From assembly GCA_041653615.1 (NCBI GenBank), contig JBAZEZ010000018.1, positions 1-36,999 on the forward strand: DNA of 36,999 bases, written 5' to 3'. How positions within the stretch are numbered: the first letter of the stretch is position 1; each line of letters starts with the position of its first letter. This document shows, in pieces, positions 30,256 to 36,999 of this stretch. The notes under the pieces are model-generated. The model saw nothing but the letters and a program-made list of their open reading frames with translations. It had not been told where the DNA came from and made no database searches. A program made the translations under genes and the position numbers. The DNA is from JAHJUB01 sp041653615 [NCBI: Candidatus Ratteibacteria bacterium] (GTDB lineage Bacteria > Ratteibacteria > UBA8468 > MWAK01).

Positions 30256-31836
30256 ATGAAGAAGATAATTATATTTCTGGCGGCAGTTTTATTATTCGGG
30301 ATATCCCTTGCGCGGGCGGCGGACAATACCCAACTTCCCGCCGGTTTATATAACATGCCGATAAACAACCCCATTGATGAACTGGTCCTGGCCCGGCTTA
30401 AAAACCTGTCCATTCCGCTGTCGGAACTTTGCTCCGATGAAGTTTTTTTACGCCGGGTTTACCTGGATGTGCTCGGGACTTTACCCCGGCCGGAAGAAGT
30501 CCGGCTGTTTTTAGCGGACCGCGGCCCGGCCAAGCGAAGCCGGTTAATTGACGAACTTCTGGAGCGGGAAGAATATTCCGATTACTGGGCGATGAAGTGG
30601 GGCGATCTGCTGCGGGTCAAATCTGAATTTCCAAGCAACCTCTGGCCTAACGCCGTGCAGGCCTACCACCGCTGGATTAAAAAATCCCTTAAAGACAACC
30701 TGCCCTACGACCAATTCGCCCGGGCTTTATTGACTTCAAGCGGCAGTAATTTCCGGGAACCGCCGGTTAATTTCTACCGGGTTGTCCCGCGGCATGACCC
30801 GGAAAAAACAGCGGAATTCGCCACTTTAGTTTTCCTGGGCGCGCGCGCTCAAAAATGGACTCCGGAACAGTGCCTGGCTATGGCCGCTTTCTTTACCCGG
30901 ATAGATTATAAAAAAACCGGGGAATGGAAGGAAGAGATTGTCTATTATAATCCGGCCGGACAGTTATCGAACCCCGCAACCGTCCAGCCTCAACAACCCG
31001 GTGTCTTAGGTGAAAAGATAGAAATTCCGCCCGATACGGACCCGCGGGTGGTTTTTGCCGACTGGCTGACTACTCCGGACAATCCTTATTTTAGCCGCAA
31101 TATTGTCAACCGAGTCTGGTACTGGTTATTGGGCAAAGGCATTGTAGAGGAAGCGGATGATATCCGTCCGGACAACCCCCCGCAGAATCCGGAACTCCTG
31201 GACTGGCTGGCCCAAGAACTGGTAACTCATAAATATGACCTGAAACATATCTACCGCTTAATCCTGAATTCAACGACTTACCAGCTTTCATCCGTACCCA
31301 ACCAATATAACGCGGCCGATGAAGTTAATTTTTCCCATTACCGGGTGCGCCGCCTCGACGCGGAAGTGCTGATTGACGCTCTCTGCCGGATTACCGGTAC
31401 CGGAGAAACTTATTTCAGCCGCATCCCGGAACCTTTTACCTTTATCCCGCCCCAGCAACCCGCGATTACCCTGGCCGACGGCAGCATCGACAGTTCTTTT
31501 CTGGCGCTCTTTGGCCGGCCGGCGAGAGCCACCGGCTATCTGTCGGAAAGAAACAATGAATCTTCGGCAACGCAAAGGTTGCATCTCCTGAACTCCACGC
31601 ATATTCAAAACAAAATTTACCGGTCCCAGTTTATGCGCCGGATGGTAAAAACGAACCAGGACGACGGCCAACTGATTAAACTGATTTATGTCCTGGTCCT
31701 TTCGCGCCTGCCCGAAGACGCGGAATACGCGGCGGCGCGGGAATACGCCCGGAATTCCGGTTTGAACAGAGACGAGGCAACAGGCGATTTAATGTGGGCG
31801 CTTATCAATACCAAAGAATTTATGTTCCGGCATTAA
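30256..31836 (+). CDS. Secreted DUF1549/DUF1553 protein
   Basis: A 526-residue exported protein with a signal peptide ending about ARAAD (22-23). The DUF1549 region (about 36-230) carries IDELVLARLKNLSIPLSELCSDEVFLRRVYLDVLGTLPRP-type sequence. DUF1553 (about 255-520) carries PRVVFADWLTTPDNPYFSRNIVNRVWYWLLGKGIV and PQNPELLDWLAQELV. Together these domains are highly expanded in Planctomycetes; their function is not established. This protein lacks the cytochrome-like N-terminal domain that many relatives have. Followed by DUF1501 and PPC proteins, as in those genomes. No ribosome site is visible. Confidence 0.9.
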   Translation: MKKIIIFLAAVLLFGISLARAADNTQLPAGLYNMPINNPIDELVLARLKNLSIPLSELCSDEVFLRRVYLDVLGTLPRPEEVRLFLADRGPAKRSRLIDELLEREEYSDYWAMKWGDLLRVKSEFPSNLWPNAVQAYHRWIKKSLKDNLPYDQFARALLTSSGSNFREPPVNFYRVVPRHDPEKTAEFATLVFLGARAQKWTPEQCLAMAAFFTRIDYKKTGEWKEEIVYYNPAGQLSNPATVQPQQPGVLGEKIEIPPDTDPRVVFADWLTTPDNPYFSRNIVNRVWYWLLGKGIVEEADDIRPDNPPQNPELLDWLAQELVTHKYDLKHIYRLILNSTTYQLSSVPNQYNAADEVNFSHYRVRRLDAEVLIDALCRITGTGETYFSRIPEPFTFIPPQQPAITLADGSIDSSFLALFGRPARATGYLSERNNESSATQRLHLLNSTHIQNKIYRSQFMRRMVKTNQDDGQLIKLIYVLVLSRLPEDAEYAAAREYARNSGLNRDEATGDLMWALINTKEFMFRH

Positions 31837-31857
31837 TTATTTCACAAAAAACAAATA

Positions 31858-33198
31858 ATGGACGAACAATATAATTCCGGCATCCCGAATAAAACACGGC
31901 GCGATTTACGCCGCTGCGTCATATTCGGCGCAACAGCTTTGATGCTCTTTAACTGGCCGGGTTCAAGCGCCCAGGCTGACCCTAAACCGGCCCGGGCCAA
32001 ATCTGTTATCCAAATCTGGCTTTGGGGCGGCCTGTCGCAACTGGATACTTTCGACCCTAAACCCGAGGCCGGCCATGATTATTGCGGGCCGCTTAACAAG
32101 ACCATCGCTACCAACGTGCCCGGTATCCGGATCGGCCAGAAACTGCCCCTGCTGGCCCAACAGGCGGATAAATATTCCGTTATCCGAAGCATGACCCACG
32201 GCATCAGTTCCCACGAAACCGCTGCTTACGCGGTCCAGACCGGCCATATGCCGGACGACGGACCGGTTTATCCGTCTGTCGGCGCGGTGGTCAGTTTATA
32301 CAAAGGCTACGATGCCGGCTATACCGGCATGCTGCCGCCTTACATCACCATAACCGAATCACAGGGCCGTTTTCCGGAATCCGGTTTTCTGGGCTGGCGC
32401 TACAGCCCTTTTTGCACGGGAGGGGATCCGAATAAAACCCCGTTTTTAGTAGAGGGAATCGTGGCCGCGGGCATCAGCGCCCAACGCCAAAATGAACGCC
32501 GCGCCCTGCTTCATAATCTGGACACCCTGGGCCGAAAAATGAGCGATAATCCCCAATTCAAAAAGATGGACGAGTATGAAAACAAAGCGTACGAGTTGAT
32601 ATTGGGCGACGAAGGAAAAGTCTTTGACCTTTCTACGGAAGACAGCGACTTAAGAGATAAATACGGCCGCAATACTTTCGGCCAATCCTGTTTGCTGGCG
32701 CGCCGCCTGGTGGAACGCGGGGTCCCCTTTATAACCATAAATTATAAAGGCTGGGACACGCATAAACAGCATTTCCAAACCATGAACAAGATGCTGCCGG
32801 AGTTAGACAACGGCCTGGCCGCGCTTTTGCAGGACCTGTCGGACCGCGGTTTGCTGGACACCACTATCGTCTGGTGCGGGGGTGAATTCGGCCATACTCC
32901 GAAAATTGATTGGGAAGCGCCCTGGAACGGCGGGCGGGGACACTGGGGCGACGTATTTTCGATTATCGTGGCCGGCGGCGGGTTTCAGGGCGGCCGGGTC
33001 GTCGGAGCTTCAAACGAAAAAGGCATGGCGGTAAAAGAACGGCCAGTTTACCCCTGGGATTTAACCGGCAGCATCTATGAATTGATGGGCATAGACCCCG
33101 ACGGATTCCTGCCTCATCCGGAGGGACTTAAATTACGCCTTACGCCCGGTCCCGGCGAAGCCAAAAGCGGCGGCCGGCTCAAAGAAATCATGAAATAG
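31858..33198 (+). CDS. DUF1501 protein (alkaline-phosphatase/sulfatase-like fold, Tat-type signal)
   Basis: A 446-residue protein. Near the N-terminus TRRDLRRCVIFGATALML gives a twin-arginine-like signal, then WLWGGLSQLDTFDPKP, the DUF1501 hallmark. Further motifs are SMTHGISSHETAAYAVQTGH, LARRLVERGVPFITINYKGWDTH, and GGEFGHTPKI...GRGHWGDVFSI near the C-terminus. DUF1501 resembles the sulfatase/phosphatase superfamily, but no activity is proven. It is paired with the DUF1549/1553 protein 21 nt upstream, as is usual for the family. Confidence 0.92.
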   Translation: MDEQYNSGIPNKTRRDLRRCVIFGATALMLFNWPGSSAQADPKPARAKSVIQIWLWGGLSQLDTFDPKPEAGHDYCGPLNKTIATNVPGIRIGQKLPLLAQQADKYSVIRSMTHGISSHETAAYAVQTGHMPDDGPVYPSVGAVVSLYKGYDAGYTGMLPPYITITESQGRFPESGFLGWRYSPFCTGGDPNKTPFLVEGIVAAGISAQRQNERRALLHNLDTLGRKMSDNPQFKKMDEYENKAYELILGDEGKVFDLSTEDSDLRDKYGRNTFGQSCLLARRLVERGVPFITINYKGWDTHKQHFQTMNKMLPELDNGLAALLQDLSDRGLLDTTIVWCGGEFGHTPKIDWEAPWNGGRGHWGDVFSIIVAGGGFQGGRVVGASNEKGMAVKERPVYPWDLTGSIYELMGIDPDGFLPHPEGLKLRLTPGPGEAKSGGRLKEIMK

Positions 33199-33211
33199 AA
33201 ATTCACGACCA

Positions 33212-35380
33212 ATGAAACCGAACAGATACCGGCACATGATACCGGCGATATTTTTATTCCTGCTCTTCGCGCCTCGCGCGCAAGCCGCCGCCCTGCCGCA
33301 TATCGGTTATATCTATCCGGCCGGCGGACAGCAGAGCCTCACTTTTAAGGCGGAAATCGGCGGCCAGTATCTTGACAAGGTTTATGCCGTTTATGTGACC
33401 GGCAACGGCGTTAAAGCCAAGATACTCGAACACATTTTGCCGGAAACGCCGGAGAGAATTGTGGCCGCCCGGGAAAAAGGCGGGCAATCTAAACTAAAAA
33501 CCGATGGGCCGACAAGCATAGGTAAAACAGAATCCGCGGTTAAAACAACCCTGAAGCGGAAAATAAAAAGCTTTAAACAGCAGCCCAACGTTCAACTTGA
33601 AGAAACGGTTGTTATCCAATTGACCGTTTCCCCTGAAGCAACACCGGGCCGAAGGGAAATACGGCTTCTTACTTCGGCCGGAGCCTCTAACCCGGTTGTC
33701 TTTTATGTCGGCAGTTTGCTGGAATACCGGGAAAAAGAACCCAACGACCGGGAACCAAACGCCAAGGCATTGCCAACATTACCGTCGGTGATTAACGGCC
33801 AGATTATGCCGGGCGATCTTGACCGTTTCCGGATAAAGGCTAAAAAAGGACAGTCCCTGGTCTTGGAAACTAAAGCCCGGGCCCTTGTGCCTTATTTAGC
33901 CGATACCGTGCCCGGCTGGTTCCAGCCGGTAATAACGCTCTTCGACGCCAATGGCAAAGAAGTGGGCTACGCGGACGACTACGAGTTTAATCCCGACCCG
34001 ATTCTTTTTTACGATGTGCCGAAAGACGGCGAATATGTTCTGGAAATCAGGGACGCTCTTTACCGCGGCCGGGAAGATTTCACCTACCGCCTAACCGTCG
34101 GCGAATTACCGTTCATTGCCGGCCGTTTCCCTCTGGGCGGTCCGGCCGGGAGCCAGGTTTTCATAACGGTATCGGGGAAAAACCTGCCGGCTGCCGGACT
34201 TACCGTCGATACCGGCCACAATGTCCCCGACACCTATTTTGATTTGAAAAACAAAGAAGGCCTTGTTTCCAATCCAATCCGCTTCGCGGTTGATACCCTG
34301 CCCGAAATGCTCGAATCCGAGCCGAACAACAACAGCCAACAGGCCCAGCCAATTACGCTTCCGGTAATAATCAACGGCCGCGTCCAGACGCCCGGCGACC
34401 GTGATGTTTTTAGTTTTACCGCCAAAGCCGGCCGGGAAATCGCGGCGGAAGTTATCGCCCGGCGTCTCGATTCACCCCTCGACTCCATCCTTCAATTAAC
34501 GGACAGCAACGGTAAACTGCTCCAGGCCAACGATGATTACGAAGACAAAAATTTCGGCCTGATGACCCACCACGCGGACTCTTACCTGACTTATAAAATA
34601 CCAACGGACGGAACCTATTTCATCCGGTTGGATGACATTCAAAACAAGGGCGGCGGCGAATACGCCTACCGCCTGCGCCTTAGCCCCAAGCAGCCTGATT
34701 TTACTTTGCGGGTTGTCCCTTCCGGCATTACCCTGGCGGCCGGCAGCAGCGCTGTCATCACCGCTTATGCCCTGCGTAAAGACGGTTTTGGCGGGGCCGT
34801 AAAGCTTTCCGCGGACAAGGGTTTCACCCTTAGTCCCGCCATAATTGCGGCTCAAGCGGAAAAAACAGAACTGACCATCACCGCTTCAACGGAAGTCCCG
34901 CCCGGAATCTTTTCCCCGCGGATAACGGGTACGGCTGTAATCCAGGGGCAAGAATATCAGCGCCAAGCCGTGCCGGCTGATGATATGGTACAGGCCTTTG
35001 GTTACCGGCAACTGGTCCCGGCCGAAAAACTGTTTGTCCTGGTAACTACTCCGGCCGCGTTTACTATTTCGGTCAACCTCACCTCCGGCGAACGGGTTAA
35101 GATTCCCAAAAACAGCACCGCCGCCATCGTCGTCAACGCCATCCGCCGCTCAAACAATGTCCAAGGCATAAAATTGGAATTAAAAGACCCGCCGCCGGGT
35201 ATCACCATGGCTGAAACCAACATCGGAGGCAAAACCGCAAAAAGCAAGGTCATTCTTAAAGCGGATAAAGAAGCGGTCGTCGGCCTAAAAGGTGCCTTGA
35301 TTCTAACCGGTACCGCCTGGTTGAATAAAGAAAAATACATTATCACCGCCCCGGCCATCCCTTTCGAAATCATCGATTAA
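33212..35380 (+). CDS. Secreted protein with PPC-type domains
   Basis: A 722-residue exported protein; signal peptide to about residue 25 (APRAQAAA). An IPT/TIG-like beta domain (about 26-165) is followed by two pre-peptidase C-terminal (PPC) units. Each begins with EPN and a phrase such as VINGQIMPGDLDRFRIKAKKG or IINGRVQTPGDRDVFSFTAKAG, continues LQLTDSNGKLLQANDDY, and ends YRLTV or YRLRLSP. The rest is Ig-like beta sandwiches. Function unknown; probably a binding scaffold for its DUF1501 and DUF1549/1553 partners. Starts 13 nt after the DUF1501 stop. Confidence 0.88.
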   Translation: MKPNRYRHMIPAIFLFLLFAPRAQAAALPHIGYIYPAGGQQSLTFKAEIGGQYLDKVYAVYVTGNGVKAKILEHILPETPERIVAAREKGGQSKLKTDGPTSIGKTESAVKTTLKRKIKSFKQQPNVQLEETVVIQLTVSPEATPGRREIRLLTSAGASNPVVFYVGSLLEYREKEPNDREPNAKALPTLPSVINGQIMPGDLDRFRIKAKKGQSLVLETKARALVPYLADTVPGWFQPVITLFDANGKEVGYADDYEFNPDPILFYDVPKDGEYVLEIRDALYRGREDFTYRLTVGELPFIAGRFPLGGPAGSQVFITVSGKNLPAAGLTVDTGHNVPDTYFDLKNKEGLVSNPIRFAVDTLPEMLESEPNNNSQQAQPITLPVIINGRVQTPGDRDVFSFTAKAGREIAAEVIARRLDSPLDSILQLTDSNGKLLQANDDYEDKNFGLMTHHADSYLTYKIPTDGTYFIRLDDIQNKGGGEYAYRLRLSPKQPDFTLRVVPSGITLAAGSSAVITAYALRKDGFGGAVKLSADKGFTLSPAIIAAQAEKTELTITASTEVPPGIFSPRITGTAVIQGQEYQRQAVPADDMVQAFGYRQLVPAEKLFVLVTTPAAFTISVNLTSGERVKIPKNSTAAIVVNAIRRSNNVQGIKLELKDPPPGITMAETNIGGKTAKSKVILKADKEAVVGLKGALILTGTAWLNKEKYIITAPAIPFEIID

Positions 35381-35424
35381 TATAAAACAAACAACCCTTC
35401 CTTTTATTTCCTGTCCGCCCCCTC

Positions 35425-35472
35425 TTGACAAATACTCAAGGTATTGAGTAAAATTACTCAAGGTATTGAGTA
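35425..35472 (+). promoter_or_regulatory. Promoter with twin palindromic operators, AAA/DUF4143 gene
   Basis: TTGACA (35425-35430), 18-nt spacer, TAAAAT (35449-35454). The 18-bp palindrome TACTCAAGGTATTGAGTA occurs twice, at 35433-35450 (filling the spacer) and at 35455-35472 (over the start of transcription). Centre spacing is 22 bp, two helical turns, suiting cooperative repressor binding on one face. Confidence 0.8.
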
Positions 35473-35488
35473 AATTATAAAATAAGAG

Positions 35489-36691
35489 ATGAATCCCATG
35501 TATAAACGCCCTGCTTTTGACATTCTCTGCCGCCGTCTATCCGAACCGCGGCGTTTCATCCAGGTTCTGGCCGGCCCCCGGCAAACCGGCAAAACAACTG
35601 TTGTCCGACAAGTTCTGGCGAAAATAAGCTTACCAAACCATTACGCTTCAGCCGACGAACCTTCCTTAAAAAGGCACACGTGGATTGAACAGCAATGGGA
35701 ATCCGGCAGGGCCCTCGCCAAAAAATCCGGGCGTAGGCAAGAAGCGCTCCTGGCCCTTGATGAAATTCATAAAATTCCCGGTTGGTCGGAAACTGTTAAA
35801 CGATTGTGGGACGAAGACGCTTTCACAAATACTCCACTGCGGGTGGTATTGCTCGGCTCTTCACCCCTGCTGGTCCAGCGCGGACTTGCGGAAAGCCTGG
35901 CCGGCCGTTTTGAGATAATCCACGTCACCCACTGGCCTTTTTCCGAAATGCAAAAGGCCTTCGGTTGGAAATTGGATGAATTTATCTACTACGGCGGATA
36001 TCCGGGCGCCGCGGGACTTATCGCGGACCGCCAGCGATGGGCGCGTTATATTCTTGATTCCCTTATCGAAACTTCCATTTCCCGCGATCTCCTGCTGATG
36101 ACCCGCGTGGACAAACCGGCACTTTTACGACGGCTTTTTGAACTGGGCTGCGCCTACTCCGGACAAATCCTTTCCTATCAGAAGATGCTGGGACAACTGC
36201 AGGACGCCGGAAACACAACCACGCTTGCCCATTATCTGCAATTACTTCAGGGAGCCGGTTTACTTTGCGGCCTTTCTAAATATTCAGAACGGAAGGTGCG
36301 CCAACGCGGTTCCAGTCCGAAATTACTGGCTCTGAACACCGCTTTAATGACCGCGGCTTCACCTCTGGCCATCGAGGAAGCAAAACAGGATTCCAGTTTC
36401 TGGGGAAGGCTGGTTGAATCGGCGGTAGGCAGTCATCTGGCCAACAATATTCTTGGTAAAGAAATACAGCTGTTCTATTGGGCCGGCCACAATCAGGAAG
36501 TTGATTTCATCCTTTGCCAAGGCAAGAATCTAACTGCCATTGAAGTCAAGAGCGGACGCCCGGAAAGAAACCAACCGGGCATTGAAGCCTTCTCACGACA
36601 GTTCAAAACTAAAAGAAAACTACTGGTGGGCAGCCAGGGAATTCCTCTGAAAGATTTCTTAACCACAGCTCCGGAATCCTGGCTGGAATAA
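35489..36691 (+). CDS. AAA_14 / DUF4143 ATPase
   Basis: A 400-residue protein. Walker A is GPRQTGKTTVV (K35, T36), Walker B is LLALDEIHKIPGW. The middle (about 195-280) is the DUF4143 winged-helix-like part with YSGQILSYQKMLGQL. The C-terminus has EVDFILCQGKNLTAIEVKSG, the PD-(D/E)xK-like signature of this family. Such ATPases are scattered and highly mobile in bacteria and archaea; their role is unknown, with toxin-antitoxin or defence links proposed. The ATG lies 16 nt after the second operator. No dedicated repressor gene is next to it. Confidence 0.9.
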   Translation: MNPMYKRPAFDILCRRLSEPRRFIQVLAGPRQTGKTTVVRQVLAKISLPNHYASADEPSLKRHTWIEQQWESGRALAKKSGRRQEALLALDEIHKIPGWSETVKRLWDEDAFTNTPLRVVLLGSSPLLVQRGLAESLAGRFEIIHVTHWPFSEMQKAFGWKLDEFIYYGGYPGAAGLIADRQRWARYILDSLIETSISRDLLLMTRVDKPALLRRLFELGCAYSGQILSYQKMLGQLQDAGNTTTLAHYLQLLQGAGLLCGLSKYSERKVRQRGSSPKLLALNTALMTAASPLAIEEAKQDSSFWGRLVESAVGSHLANNILGKEIQLFYWAGHNQEVDFILCQGKNLTAIEVKSGRPERNQPGIEAFSRQFKTKRKLLVGSQGIPLKDFLTTAPESWLE

Positions 36692-36703
36692 ATACCTAAC
36701 CGG

Positions 36704-36731
36704 TATAGTGTAGCGGTGCGATTTATCGCAC
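36704..36731 (+). promoter_or_regulatory. Promoter -10 and leader hairpin of the small basic protein
   Basis: TATAGT at 36704-36709 is a plausible -10 box without a clear -35. A perfect 6-bp hairpin GTGCGA/TCGCAC with loop TTTA (36716-36731) begins about where transcription would start, upstream of the ribosome site. It could protect the mRNA 5' end. Confidence 0.5.
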
Positions 36732-36752
36732 ATAAAGCAAAAGGAGGAAGAT

Positions 36753-36854
36753 ATGGGCAAGAGTCACGATGCGAAAAAAGATGTAAAAAAGAAGGCGGCC
36801 AAAACGCTGAAAGAGAAACGGCTGGAGAAAAAAGCGAAAAAAGCCGGCAGATAA
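36753..36854 (+). CDS. Small highly basic 33-residue protein
   Basis: Behind a strong AAAGGAGG site lies a 33-codon gene reading MGKSHDAKKDVKKKAAKTL then KEKRLEKKAKKAGR. About half the residues are Lys or Arg; it is probably helical and may bind nucleic acid. Small hypothetical proteins opening M-x-KSHDAKK are found in many bacterial genomes, which supports it as a real gene. It has its own promoter-like -10 and leader hairpin. Function unknown. Confidence 0.75.
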   Translation: MGKSHDAKKDVKKKAAKTLKEKRLEKKAKKAGR

Positions 36855-36999
36855 AAATAATAAAACTACCAATTTGTCATCTATGAAAGGACTGTGTCAA
36901 ATCGCGTAACTCGTCCCTTTCAAAAACGTAGTTTACATAAATTATTCTTAAACCGGTTAAACCGGATTGTATCGTTGGATTTATGTATCCAGTCATCTA
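36855..36999. other. No gene seen at the right edge
   Basis: AT-rich sequence. TGAAAGG and CCTTTCA (about 36882-36921) can pair but no T-tract follows. AACCGGTT and ACCGGATT lie near 36950. No reading frame or RNA is recognisable. Confidence 0.4.

Noticed and set aside
36882-36921. Terminator after the small basic protein
   Set aside because: The stem is imperfect and no T-tract follows on the plus strand.

Overview
The window is a bacterial chromosomal segment, apparently from an uncultured anaerobe with a Gram-negative-type envelope. Evidence for the envelope includes a lipobox LysM protein, a sedoheptulose-7-phosphate isomerase (GmhA) and several exported proteins. Evidence for anaerobic energy metabolism is a complete group 4 membrane-bound [NiFe] hydrogenase operon. 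The DUF1549/DUF1553 + DUF1501 + PPC-domain trio near the right end is best known from Planctomycetes and neighbouring phyla. I cannot assign a phylum from sequence alone.

Layout. (1) 1-4340, minus strand: an amino-sugar-flavoured group made of a ROK regulator, a creatininase-fold hydrolase, a DegT/AHBA aminotransferase with its own terminator, a DeoR effector domain lacking its HTH, and the first 12 codons of a GlmS-like amidotransferase running off the left edge. Several starts look leaderless and have palindromic control regions. (2) 4453-5350 and 7096-7346: tRNA-Lys(CTT), tRNA-Leu(TAG) and tRNA-Gly(GCC). All three are followed by the same type of element. It has an exact reverse complement of that tRNA's own T-loop/T-stem, a conserved core with a co-varying hairpin, and a direct copy of that tRNA's own 3' end. 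A two-component pair (histidine kinase/CheY-like) lies between them on the minus strand. (3) 7347-17700, plus strand: housekeeping genes, namely a LysM/degenerate-M23 lipoprotein, dGTPase-like HD hydrolase, DprA, AmaP, GmhA, a ThiD2-ThiE fusion, ThiC, FtsH, FolE and an M24-fold protein lacking most metal ligands. (4) 17813-19105: NfeD-type membrane serine protease. (5) 19192-29011: the hydrogenase operon behind a consensus promoter. It encodes a maturation endopeptidase, a diaphorase-like electron-input module (sulfhydrogenase beta/gamma-like), a poly-ferredoxin, NuoH/B/C/D-like subunits with intact Ni-binding cysteines, two antiporter-like subunits (one lacking the key Glu and Lys), and a NuoI/HycF-like ferredoxin. 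(6) 29080-30240: secreted seven-repeat propeller protein with a terminator. (7) 30256-35380: DUF1549/1553, DUF1501 and PPC proteins. (8) 35400-36854: an AAA/DUF4143 ATPase behind a twin-operator promoter, and a 33-residue basic protein.

Intergenic space is unusually rich in foldback repeats: three copies of a ~100-bp repeat (two inside the hydrogenase operon), GC-rich double hairpins around the antiporter genes, a 161-bp MITE-like palindrome, and the tRNA-anchored elements. The tRNA-anchored elements are the strongest candidate for something undescribed. Their terminal stem matches a different host tRNA each time while the core is conserved, which ordinary transposition does not explain.
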